Positions 50,530 to 59,323 of a DNA stretch of 64,000 nt are shown here, piece by piece. The position numbers and the translations under genes were made by a program. Origin of the DNA: an uncultured Acetobacteraceae bacterium (GTDB lineage Bacteria > Pseudomonadota > Alphaproteobacteria > Acetobacterales > Acetobacteraceae); the NCBI GenBank assembly GCA_903877125.1, contig CAIRCM010000167.1, forward strand, positions 1 through 64,000. The letters run 5' to 3'. The notes beneath the pieces are model-generated. The model was not told where the DNA came from. It saw only the letters and a list, made by a program, of their open reading frames with translations, and searched no databases. Numbering within the stretch: position 1 is the first letter of the stretch; every line of letters starts with the position of its first letter.

Positions 50530-53331
50530 ATGAGGCCGGGGCGGCTGGTCCTGGTTCTGTGTTTGCTGTTTCCAGGGGCGCTCCACGCCGATCCGCCGGC
50601 TCCGGCGGCGGTGCGCGCCGGCAGTCACGGCGGATTTGGGCGGATCGTTTTCGACGTTCCCGGCGGCACGCACTATAAGCTGACGCGCGCCGGCGACAGT
50701 GTAACGGTCGATTTCGGGGACGGCACCACACTACAGGCGCCTCCGGCCTCGCCGCGCAACGTGCGCGCGCTCAAGTCTTCCGGCGGTCAGGCGCAATTCA
50801 CCGTCACCGCTGGCGCCACGCTGCGGGAGACGCGGATCGACGGGCATGTCGTGATCGACGTCCTCGATGCGCGGACTCCGCCCACGCCACCCAAGCCCGC
50901 GCCCGAGGCCGCGAAGCCACCGCCCGCCCCGCCCAAGCCGCCGGTCGAAGCCGCACCGGCCAAGGCGCCCGAACCACCGCCGCCCCCCAAGCCGGTGGCG
51001 GAACAACCACCGCCCCCGCCGCCAGCGTTATCGTCCCCCACCCAAGACCGGGGCCCGGTCGCACTGCTGGCCGCGCCCGCGCTGCCACCCGAGGGGATCG
51101 CGATCACCGTGCCCTTCGCGGCACAAACCGGCGCGGCGCAGTTTCGTCGTGGGTCGAACGAATATCTGGTGTTCGACGAGCGGCGCCCGATCGATTTCAC
51201 CTCGCTGCGAGGCAATCCGGTCTTCGGGTCCGCCGTCGTGCGGGAATTGCCTTCCGGTACTTTGATCGTGCTGCATCCGCCGGCGAACAGCGGCGTGGCG
51301 CTGACACGGACACCGCAGGGCTGGCGGGTTTCGGTCAGGCCATCGGTCACGCCGCCGCGTGCCATTCCGTTCACGCCGAAGGACGATCATCTGGACCTGC
51401 CGGCCGAAGCGCCCGGTCAGGTCATCAGCATGGCCGATCCGGACACCGGGGCGACCTTGCTGGTCGGCACGCTGCACCGGCCGGGTCAGGCGTTCCCAAC
51501 CATGCGCCGCGCGCCGGAGTTCACGATGATACCGGCCTCGTTGGGGGTGGTTGTCGAGCCGCTCGCGGACAATGTCGCGCTACGCACCGTTCCGGCCGGT
51601 TTTCAGATCACCGGCGGGCCGGGCGGCCTGGCGTTGACCGCGCCTGGTCCGACGACGGAGGCAGGTGCCGCGGCGGCCCATCTGACCCGCCGGTTCCAGC
51701 TACCGGCGCAGTCGGCCGAGGCGCTGAAGCAGGGACTCGCAACTGGGATCTCCGCCACGGCCGCGACCCCGGCGCAGGCCCGCGGCCCGCAACGCCGCGC
51801 GGTCGCCAGCGCGATGCTGTCCTTGGGCATGGGCGCGGAGGCCGAGGCCCAGTTGCGTGCCGCCGCCGAACAGGACCCGAAAGAGGCGGCATCGGCCGAT
51901 ACGGCGGGGCTGACCGCGATTGCGGCGTTGCTGGCCGATCGACCCGCCGACGCAGCCGGGATCGACGATCCCCGGCTGTCCGGCACGGATGAGATCGCAC
52001 TTTGGCGCGCGATCCGACAGGCCTCGGCCGACGAGCAATCCCGAACCGCCGCGGCCACGTTTGCCACCACCGCGCCGCTGGCACTGCTTTATCCGCCGGG
52101 CATTCGGGACCGGATACTTCCGAAGATCGCGGAAACATTGATTCTTGGCGGGGAAGCGGCGGCGGGGAAGCGGTTGCTCGCGCTTGCCGGCGAGGCACCG
52201 GGCCTTGGTTATGCCCGCGCACTGCTGCGTCAGGCGGATGGCGATGCCCCCGGCGCGCTGGCGGCGTTGGACGCGCTGGCGGAGGGGCACGATCAGCGGG
52301 ACCGGGCGCGTGCGGCAAGCCGAGCGGTGGAGTTGCGACTGGCCGGGGGGCAGTTGGACGCGGCGAAGGCTGCCGATGCGTTGGACAAGCTGCGTTACGC
52401 TTGGCGCGGCGACCGACGCGAGTTGGTGCTGCGGGAGCGGATCGCGGATCTGCACCAGAGGGCCGGGGTTTGGCGTGTCGCGCTTTCCGACCTGCGTTCG
52501 GCGGCGGCCGATTTTCCCGATCAGGCGCCGGCGATCCGGACTCATCTGATGGGGATGTTCATCACGCTGCTCTACAGTCAGGCCACGGATGCGTTGTCGC
52601 CGCTCGACCTCGTGGCGCTGGTCGACGAGAACGCCGATCTGTTCAAATCCATGCCGGCGAACGAGGACCTGCAGACCCGGCTGGCCGACCGGTTGATGGC
52701 GTTGGACCTGCCATCCCGCGCCTCGCCGCTGTTGGAAAAGCTGATCGACGCGGCGACGACCGCTGGGGCGCGGGCCAATTTCGGGGCTCGGCTCGCGACG
52801 CTTCGCCTGAACGAGGGCGACGCGGCGGGGGCGGTGGCGGCGCTGAGCGGCACGGCGGCGCCCGATCTGGAACCGAAGCTCGCCGAGCAGCGGGGGATCA
52901 TCGCGGCCAACGCGAAGTCTCGTCTGGGCGATGCGGCGGGGGCGATCGAGGCGTTGGCCGGGCTGATGGGGCCGGCGGTCGACAACACTCGGGCGTCGGT
53001 GAACGAGCGTGCGGGCAACTGGCCGGCGGCGGTGGAGATTTTGATGCAGATGGCCGGATCCGCGATTCCTCCGGCCGGGGAACTGAACGATGAGCAGCGG
53101 CAGCTGGTGCTGCGGCTTGCGACGGCGGAACAACGGTCGGGCGACCGCAACGGGCTGGCGGCGCTGCGGGCGACGCTGGATGCCCGACTCGGTTCGGGAC
53201 CGGTGGCGGATACGATCCGGCTGCTGACGGCGGACCCTGTTCAGGGCACCGTGGACCTTCCGCGTTCGGAACGGGAAATGGGTCTGGCGAAGGCTGTGCC
53301 GGCCGCGATGGCGGCGGTGCGGGCGCCGTAG
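50530..53331 (+). CDS. Large exported TPR/helical-repeat protein of the flagellar/chemotaxis locus
   Basis: 933 aa; signal peptide MRPGRLVLVLCLLFPGALHA, Pro-rich linker, long alpha-helical Ala/Leu-rich repeats; 2 bp after cheZ. Confidence 0.75.
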   Translation: MRPGRLVLVLCLLFPGALHADPPAPAAVRAGSHGGFGRIVFDVPGGTHYKLTRAGDSVTVDFGDGTTLQAPPASPRNVRALKSSGGQAQFTVTAGATLRETRIDGHVVIDVLDARTPPTPPKPAPEAAKPPPAPPKPPVEAAPAKAPEPPPPPKPVAEQPPPPPPALSSPTQDRGPVALLAAPALPPEGIAITVPFAAQTGAAQFRRGSNEYLVFDERRPIDFTSLRGNPVFGSAVVRELPSGTLIVLHPPANSGVALTRTPQGWRVSVRPSVTPPRAIPFTPKDDHLDLPAEAPGQVISMADPDTGATLLVGTLHRPGQAFPTMRRAPEFTMIPASLGVVVEPLADNVALRTVPAGFQITGGPGGLALTAPGPTTEAGAAAAHLTRRFQLPAQSAEALKQGLATGISATAATPAQARGPQRRAVASAMLSLGMGAEAEAQLRAAAEQDPKEAASADTAGLTAIAALLADRPADAAGIDDPRLSGTDEIALWRAIRQASADEQSRTAAATFATTAPLALLYPPGIRDRILPKIAETLILGGEAAAGKRLLALAGEAPGLGYARALLRQADGDAPGALAALDALAEGHDQRDRARAASRAVELRLAGGQLDAAKAADALDKLRYAWRGDRRELVLRERIADLHQRAGVWRVALSDLRSAAADFPDQAPAIRTHLMGMFITLLYSQATDALSPLDLVALVDENADLFKSMPANEDLQTRLADRLMALDLPSRASPLLEKLIDAATTAGARANFGARLATLRLNEGDAAGAVAALSGTAAPDLEPKLAEQRGIIAANAKSRLGDAAGAIEALAGLMGPAVDNTRASVNERAGNWPAAVEILMQMAGSAIPPAGELNDEQRQLVLRLATAEQRSGDRNGLAALRATLDARLGSGPVADTIRLLTADPVQGTVDLPRSEREMGLAKAVPAAMAAVRAP

Positions 53332-53472
53332 CGAAGTTTTTGAGGATATGGGCAAAATATCACTTGCGTTGCCCCCCCCTTTTCACCATTTTCCGCCGCC
53401 TTGGCCCAAGGGGGTGGTTCGGATCTGTCCGCGCCACCCAACAGGCTGTCTACTGGTAGGAAGGGGTACGGA

Positions 53473-53949
53473 ATGAACGCACTCAGCCCACTGGGGATGG
53501 TCTCGGAACTCCCGAGCAGCAACCAGTCTTCGTCCGATCTTGCTCGGGCACATGTTGAGGAACACTTCGACGAACAGAAGGATTATTTCGTCGAAAAGGA
53601 CGGCGTGAAATTCGCCGGGACGCATCTGCTGATCGACCTGTGGGGCGCCAGCAATCTGGGCGATCCCGCGCATATCGACCGCGCGCTGCGCGAGGCGGCG
53701 GAAGCGGCCGGGGCGACGATCCTGCACGGGCATTTCCACCATTTCTCGCCCAATGGCGGGGTGAGCGGTGTGCTGGTGCTGGCGGAAAGCCACATCTCGA
53801 TCCACACGTGGCCGGAACGCGACTTCGCCGCGATCGACGTGTTCATGTGCGGCGAGTGCAACCCGTACAAGGGTATCCCGGCGCTGAAGGAAGCCTTCAA
53901 GCCGTCGTCGATCAACCTTGGCGAACAGCGCCGCGGTCTGATCGTTTAA
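53473..53949 (+). CDS. speD: S-adenosylmethionine decarboxylase proenzyme
   Basis: GTHLLIDLWGAS, HFHHFSPNGGVSGVLVLAESHISIHTWPERDFAAIDVFMCG. Confidence 0.95.
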   Translation: MNALSPLGMVSELPSSNQSSSDLARAHVEEHFDEQKDYFVEKDGVKFAGTHLLIDLWGASNLGDPAHIDRALREAAEAAGATILHGHFHHFSPNGGVSGVLVLAESHISIHTWPERDFAAIDVFMCGECNPYKGIPALKEAFKPSSINLGEQRRGLIV

Positions 53950-53958
53950 TTCTCCTCT

Positions 53959-54037
53959 CGTCATGGCCGGGCCTGCCCCGGCCACCTTTTCCAGCACTGT
54001 GCCGCGATCGTTGGCCGGGACAAGCCCGGCCATGACG
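53959..54037. repeat. Palindromic intergenic repeat pair between speD and speE
   Basis: CGTCATGGCCGGGCCTGCCCCGGCCA at 53959-53984; TGGCCGGGACAAGCCCGGCCATGACG at 54012-54037 is its reverse complement at 24/26 positions. Confidence 0.75.
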
Positions 54038-54057
54038 GCAAAGTTCGGAGACTCGCC

Positions 54058-54921
54058 ATGACAACCGATAGCTGGATCAACGAATCCCTCTATCCCGACT
54101 GGGGCCAGCGCTTCCTCGTTACGCGGGAGCTGGCGCGGGTGAAGAGCGACTTCCAGGACATCGTGATTTTCGAGAGCTCCTCGCATGGGCGCGTGATGGT
54201 GCTGGATGGCGTGATCCAGATCACCGAACGCGATGAGTTCGTCTATCAGGAGATGCTGACGCATGTGCCATTGCTGGCGCATGGATCGGCGGAGAACGTG
54301 CTGATCATCGGCGCGGGGGATGGCGGGGTGCTGCGGCGGGTGTTGCAGCACAGGAACGTCAAGCGGGCGGTGATGGTCGAGATCGATGGGGAGGTGATTC
54401 GCCTCTGCAAGGAGTTCCTGCCGGGCATCGCTGGCGATGCGTGGAACGATCCGCGCGCGGACGTGATCGTCGGCGACGGGATTGACTATGTGAAGCGCGC
54501 GGCGGATGCGTCGTTCGATGCGATCGTGGTGGATTCCACCGACCCGATCGGGGTCGGCGAGGTTCTGTTCACCGACGAATTCTACAGCAACTGCGCCCGC
54601 ATCCTGACCGCGAACGGTTTGATCGTGAACCAGTGCGGCGTGCCGTTCATGCAGGCGGACGAGCTGCGCGAGACCAGCGCCCGGCGCAAACAGTTTTTCC
54701 CGCACGTGACGGCTTATGTCGCGGCGGTGCCAACCTATGTCGGCGGGTTCATGACCTTGGGCTGGGCGGCGAAAAATGCCGATCTGACGACCGTGCCGGT
54801 GGCCGACATTCGTGCTCGGGCGGCGGCCGCGGGTGTTCTGGGGACGACGCGGTATTGGACGCCGGAAATCCACGCCGGCGCGTTCAACCTTCCGCCCTAT
54901 ATCGGCATGCATCTGCCGTAA
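54058..54921 (+). CDS. speE: Spermidine synthase (polyamine aminopropyltransferase)
   Basis: VMVLDGVIQITERDEFVYQEMLTHVPLLAHG, VLIIGAGDGGVLRRVLQH, VVDSTDPIGVGEVLF. Confidence 0.97.
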   Translation: MTTDSWINESLYPDWGQRFLVTRELARVKSDFQDIVIFESSSHGRVMVLDGVIQITERDEFVYQEMLTHVPLLAHGSAENVLIIGAGDGGVLRRVLQHRNVKRAVMVEIDGEVIRLCKEFLPGIAGDAWNDPRADVIVGDGIDYVKRAADASFDAIVVDSTDPIGVGEVLFTDEFYSNCARILTANGLIVNQCGVPFMQADELRETSARRKQFFPHVTAYVAAVPTYVGGFMTLGWAAKNADLTTVPVADIRARAAAAGVLGTTRYWTPEIHAGAFNLPPYIGMHLP

Positions 54922-54957
54922 GCGGAAGGATTGAACGGCCGGCGTGCCGTTCCGCTT

Positions 54958-55440
54958 TTAGAGCGACTTGGGGTTGCCCTTCAGCAGCGTCCAACGCACG
55001 CCCTTGCCGTGATCGTCGGTGAAGTTGACGATGTCGCCGATCACCTCGATCACGTAGCATTCCTTGTCTTCGCCGGGGAATATGACGCAGACTTTGGTGC
55101 CTTCGAGGGCCCATTTACCGGTTTCAAGATCGGTGCTGCCGGTCAGAGCCTTGACCTTGCCGTCCTGCTCGTAGAATTCGAAATAGTCCTTGCCGTTGAC
55201 CTTCCCTTGGACGGTGTTTCCGACCACTGCCGTCCAGGCCGCGAGGCCAGTCAGCTTGGCGGGGGCGGCGGGCGCTGCGGGAGCAGCCGGGGCGGCCGCG
55301 GCCGGCGCTGGGGCCGGAGCCGGAGCAGCCGGTGCCGCTGGGGCGGGAGCAGCAGGCGCATCGGCCGCGAATGCGGATGCCGAAGCGAGAACAGCGGCGG
55401 TCGACACAACCGTCGCGAGTAACAACTTACGAACCACCAT
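54958..55440 (-). CDS. Exported protein with Ala/Pro low-complexity linker and small C-terminal domain
   Basis: Signal peptide MVVRKLLLATVVSTAAVLASASAFA; APAAPAP repeats; GKWALEGTKVCVIFPGEDKECYVIEVIGDIVNFTD. Confidence 0.75.
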   Translation of the reverse strand: MVVRKLLLATVVSTAAVLASASAFAADAPAAPAPAAPAAPAPAPAPAAAAPAAPAAPAAPAKLTGLAAWTAVVGNTVQGKVNGKDYFEFYEQDGKVKALTGSTDLETGKWALEGTKVCVIFPGEDKECYVIEVIGDIVNFTDDHGKGVRWTLLKGNPKSL

Positions 55441-55578
55441 GATGCGATCCCATTTTTGAAGAGCAGATACCCAGGCGTATCCAGCGCGTCTGTTACCCAT
55501 CGCGCCAATGGCCGTCCAGCGGAACGCGGCCAAAAAGCGGCCGAATGTCAAAAATTCTTCGCCGCGCCGCCCCCCAGC

Positions 55579-56079
55579 CTACGCCAGCTGAAATGTCTTA
55601 TGTTTTCGGATATGGGCGGCGAGGCCGCCATCGCGGACGATGTTGATCATGACCTTTGGCAGCGGTGCGGCCTGGATCGTGGCGCCGGTTGCGAGATTGC
55701 GGCCTGTCCCGGCTTCAAGATCGAACGCCAGGTCGTCGCCAGTGGAAATGCCGGCGGTATCGCAGATGAACACCGGCAGCCCGATGTTGATGGCGTTTCG
55801 GAAGAATATCCGAGCGAAGGACGGTGCGACGACGACACCGATGCCGGCGGCCTTGATGACGAGCGGTGCGCCTTCGCGGGAGGAGCCGCAGCCGAAATTC
55901 TTGCCCGCGACGAGGATGTCGCCGGGGCGGACGCGCTGGCCGAAGCCGGGATCGATGTCCTCCATCAGATGGCGGGTCAGATCGCGCGGGTCGAGCGATG
56001 CGGTTTTGTATTTGGAAGCGATGATATAGTCGGTGTTGATATCGTCGCCGAAGCAGTGGGCGCGTCCCGCGATGTTCAT
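55579..56079 (-). CDS. Aconitase-family small subunit (LeuD/HacB/DmdB-like)
   Basis: MNIAGRAHCFGDDINTDYIIASKYKTASLDPRDL, VAGKNFGCGSSREGAPLVIKAAGIGVVVAPSFARIFFRNAINIGLPV. Confidence 0.9.
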   Translation of the reverse strand: MNIAGRAHCFGDDINTDYIIASKYKTASLDPRDLTRHLMEDIDPGFGQRVRPGDILVAGKNFGCGSSREGAPLVIKAAGIGVVVAPSFARIFFRNAINIGLPVFICDTAGISTGDDLAFDLEAGTGRNLATGATIQAAPLPKVMINIVRDGGLAAHIRKHKTFQLA

Positions 56080-57335
56080 GCCGCGTACTCCCTGGGGTCG
56101 GTAATCCATCCGGTCAAAGCCGATGCCGCCGCGGTGGCGGGGGATGCGAGGTAGATGAAGCTCTCGGCATTGCCCAGCCGGCCCTTGAAGTTGCGGTTGG
56201 CGGTGGAGACGATGTTCTCACCCACGTCGGGCACGGCGAAATGGCACCCGCCTGCGCAACCGGAACATCCCGGCGTGGCAATCACCGCGCCGGCCTGAAC
56301 CAAAGTCGCGAGCACGCCCGACTGCATCGAGGCCACCATCGTGTCGCGCGACGACGGCGTTACGATCAGCCGCACGCCGGGGGCGATGTGCTTGCCTTCG
56401 AGGATGCGGGCGGCCTCGGCCAGGTCGGAGGAGCGGGCGGCGTTGCAGGTGCCGATGACGACCTGATGGACTTTGGTGCGGACGAGGTCCTCGATCGCGA
56501 CGACCTTGTCGACGTTGTGCGGCAGGGCGATGCGGGGGGTGAGGGTGGCGGCATCGATGTCCACGATTTGGGCATAGACGGCATCGGGGTCGGCGTTCAG
56601 GTGGGACCAGGGGCGTTTCAGGCGGCCATCGAGCCAGGCTTCGGTTACGGCGTCGGTGCCGATCAGTCCGGCCTTGGCACCCATTTCGATGGCGAGATTG
56701 GTGAGGGTGAAGCGGCCGTCCATCGAAAGCGCGTCGATCGTTGGGCCGGCGAACTCGATCGCGGCATAGTTGGCACCGTCGGCGCCGATGTGTCCGGCGA
56801 TGGCCAATGCGAGGTCCTTGGCGCCGACGCCACGCGGGAGGATACCGGTGCAACGGACGAGGATCGTCTCGGGCACCCGCATCCAAAGCTGGCCGGTGGC
56901 CATCGCCGCGGCCATGTCGGTCGAGCCGACGCCGGTGGTGAAGGCGGCCAGCGCACCGCCGGTGCAACTGTGCGAATCGGATCCGATCGCCAGATCGCCG
57001 GGGGCAATGTGGCCGCGTTCGGGCAGGACGACATGGCTGATGCCGTCGCCCATTTCATAGAGTTGCACGCCCTGCGCCCGAGCGAAGGCTCGGAGCTTGG
57101 TATGCGCGGCAGCGGAGACCGCGTTGGGGCTGGGGTGGTGATCGAGGAACAGGATGTATTTCGCGGGATCCCAGACCTTGGCGGTGCCCATGGACTCCAG
57201 CAACTCCATGGCGAGGGGACGGTTGCCGTCGTGGGAGTAGGTGAGGTCCAGCGACGCGACGACGATGTCGCCGGCGCGGGCATCCTGGCCGCTTTTGGCG
57301 GACAATATCTTCTCGGCGATCGTCTTGCCGGCCAT
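56076..57335 (-). CDS. Aconitase-family large subunit (LeuC/HacA/DmdA-like)
   Basis: KTIAEKILSAKSGQ, FLDHHPSPNAV, AIGSDSHSCTGGALAAFTTGVGSTDMAAAM, VIGTCNAARSSDL, PGCSGCAGG. Confidence 0.92.
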   Translation of the reverse strand: MAGKTIAEKILSAKSGQDARAGDIVVASLDLTYSHDGNRPLAMELLESMGTAKVWDPAKYILFLDHHPSPNAVSAAAHTKLRAFARAQGVQLYEMGDGISHVVLPERGHIAPGDLAIGSDSHSCTGGALAAFTTGVGSTDMAAAMATGQLWMRVPETILVRCTGILPRGVGAKDLALAIAGHIGADGANYAAIEFAGPTIDALSMDGRFTLTNLAIEMGAKAGLIGTDAVTEAWLDGRLKRPWSHLNADPDAVYAQIVDIDAATLTPRIALPHNVDKVVAIEDLVRTKVHQVVIGTCNAARSSDLAEAARILEGKHIAPGVRLIVTPSSRDTMVASMQSGVLATLVQAGAVIATPGCSGCAGGCHFAVPDVGENIVSTANRNFKGRLGNAESFIYLASPATAAASALTGWITDPREYAA

Positions 57336-57412
57336 GGTGTTCTCCCGCATCTGGACCCACGGGAGAGGTTAGCCCTACCATCGCGGCTGGGAAAGCGAGG
57401 GGAACAGCGGCC

Positions 57413-58351
57413 ATGCGCAAGACGACACTGTATCGGCAATTGATCGATGCCGAGGAAATCCTCGTCCAACCCGGCGTCTATGACGGGTTCAGTGCTCGGC
57501 TGTTGCAGCAGATGGGTTTCAAATCGGGCAGCATTTCCGGCGCGGGGCTGTCGGAGACGACGCTGGGATGGGCCGATGTCGGGATATTGAGCTACGAGGC
57601 GAACGTGTCGCGGTCGCGCGCGATCGCGGCGTGCGTGGATATCCCGCTCAGCGCGGATGCCGACACCGGCTACGGCAACGCGGTCAACGTGTTCTTCACC
57701 GTGCGCGGGTTCGAGGCGGCTGGGGTGGACGGGATCATGCTGGAGGACCAGGTGTCCCCCAAGCGGTGCGGTCACATGGACGGGAAGGAAGTCATTTCCG
57801 CCGAAGAGGGCGTCGAAAAAATTCGCGCGGCCGTCGAGGCTCGGTTTGATCCCGATTTCATTATCAAGGCGCGTACCGATGCGACTGCGACCCATGGGGT
57901 CAAGGAGGCCATCCGGCGACTGAATCTTTATGCCGAAGCGGGAGCGGATCTGCTGTTCGCGGACGCGATTCTGACGCGGGAAGATATCGCATTGGTTGCG
58001 AAAGAGGTCAGCAAGCCGTTGTCGGTGAATATGGGGTTCGGGATACGGGCGCGGCCGACCACGCCGCTGATCTGTGCGCGGGAATTACAGGATTTGGGAG
58101 TCGCGGTTGCGTCCTATCCGCGGCTGATGACCAGTGCCGCGATCATGGGCATGCGCAACGCGCTGGGTGTGCTGAAGCAGTCGGTGGAGGAAGGGCGGGT
58201 GATCGAGCGGCCGGAGCTCGCGGTGTCCTTCCAGGAGATTAACGATCTGATGGGATTGGGGACGATCCGGGAACTGGAACAGAAGTTTCTGACGAAAGCG
58301 CAGCTTGAGTCGAAGTATGGGGATCGCGGGGCGGCTGCCGAGGGGCATTAA
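57413..58351 (+). CDS. Isocitrate lyase/PEP mutase superfamily lyase
   Basis: SISGAGLSETTLGWADVGIL, DADTGYGNAVNVFFTVRGFEAAGVDGIMLEDQVSPKRCGHMDGKEVI (KRCGH active-site loop), IKARTDA. Confidence 0.93.
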   Translation: MRKTTLYRQLIDAEEILVQPGVYDGFSARLLQQMGFKSGSISGAGLSETTLGWADVGILSYEANVSRSRAIAACVDIPLSADADTGYGNAVNVFFTVRGFEAAGVDGIMLEDQVSPKRCGHMDGKEVISAEEGVEKIRAAVEARFDPDFIIKARTDATATHGVKEAIRRLNLYAEAGADLLFADAILTREDIALVAKEVSKPLSVNMGFGIRARPTTPLICARELQDLGVAVASYPRLMTSAAIMGMRNALGVLKQSVEEGRVIERPELAVSFQEINDLMGLGTIRELEQKFLTKAQLESKYGDRGAAAEGH

Positions 58352-58432
58352 CGGCGAGGGGCACCTGGCAGAGCAGCGCATCGGCCACGGCGGATGGCGG
58401 GGCCGCCGCGGTGCGGCCCCGTTGAGGTCGGC

Positions 58433-59146
58433 TCAGGTAGCCGCTGGGGTTGGCGGCGGGCCGGTGTGGGGCATTCGTTCTGGAATGGCATAAAATGTCC
58501 AGTTCGGCGCGAGGCCCGCGACCACTTCGTTGTACGCGGCGGCGGCGCGTTGGTAGGCGCGATTGAAGTGGACTATTACCGGCCCCTTCTGTCCGGCGAG
58601 GGCCACGGTCAGTTCCCGCCACAGTTGTTGCCACTGGGGCTGACCTGGGCCGATGCCGAGGTCGGCGCAGATATCGGCGAGGATCAGGCGGACCGGACGG
58701 TGGCGAACCATCGCGGCGATTTCCCGGTCGGTCGGCATGCGGGCGAGGAGCGCGGCATTGTCCTCGGCTTCCGTCAGTTTGGGCTTGGGCGGGGGACGCG
58801 AAGGGCGGGCGGCGCGGGGCCGGGGCGGCGGTTTGGGACCGTCGATCCTGGAGGCAGCGGCGATCACCCGACGTTCGAGCGCATCGGCCAAACGCAGGCC
58901 GCGCATCAGGCGGGCGAGAATGACGGAGAGGTTGAAGGTGCCGAAGGCGTGACCGGTGTCCTGGACTTCGCCGACGGTGAGTTCCTGCGCCTGGATGGCA
59001 GCGAGGCGCTTTTGGCCGAAGTCGATGAGGATGCGGATGACGGTGAGCAGCCTGTTGGCGAACGACGGCTTCCCGGCCACCGCCGTGTGGGGTGTTTCCC
59101 CTGGCGGTGCGGCGTGTTCGGCCGGATTGGTGGGCGCGTCGGTCAT
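58433..59146 (-). CDS. Uncharacterised protein, paralogue of the product of 32594..33370
   Basis: SFANRLLTVIRILIDFGQKRLAAI...FGTFNLSVILARLMRGLRLADALERRV...RPVRLILADICADLGIGPG. Confidence 0.75.
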   Translation of the reverse strand: MTDAPTNPAEHAAPPGETPHTAVAGKPSFANRLLTVIRILIDFGQKRLAAIQAQELTVGEVQDTGHAFGTFNLSVILARLMRGLRLADALERRVIAAASRIDGPKPPPRPRAARPSRPPPKPKLTEAEDNAALLARMPTDREIAAMVRHRPVRLILADICADLGIGPGQPQWQQLWRELTVALAGQKGPVIVHFNRAYQRAAAAYNEVVAGLAPNWTFYAIPERMPHTGPPPTPAAT

Positions 59147-59152
59147 GAACAA

Positions 59153-59181
59153 AACATGAACTATCGGACCCGTGTTGTCAA
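59153..59181 (-). promoter_or_regulatory. Putative promoter giving a leaderless mRNA, same geometry as at 32559
   Basis: Minus strand TTGACA - 17 bp - CATGTT - 6 nt - ATG (59146). Confidence 0.45.
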
Positions 59182-59323
59182 GATAATTTTTCAACCTCCG
59201 GTTGGTATGAGGTGACAATCCCTTGGGTTGGCGGTTGGGATGGCGACGGGCTACATCGTTGGACACTGACGATGACCCGCCGGCCGGAGACTCCGAGCCG
59301 GCATATGCCTGAAGGACAAGGCC

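Noticed and set aside
53332-53472. Possible riboswitch upstream of speD
   Set aside because: Only a C-run and short GC-rich stems are visible; no recognisable SAM or polyamine-responsive motif could be supported by eye
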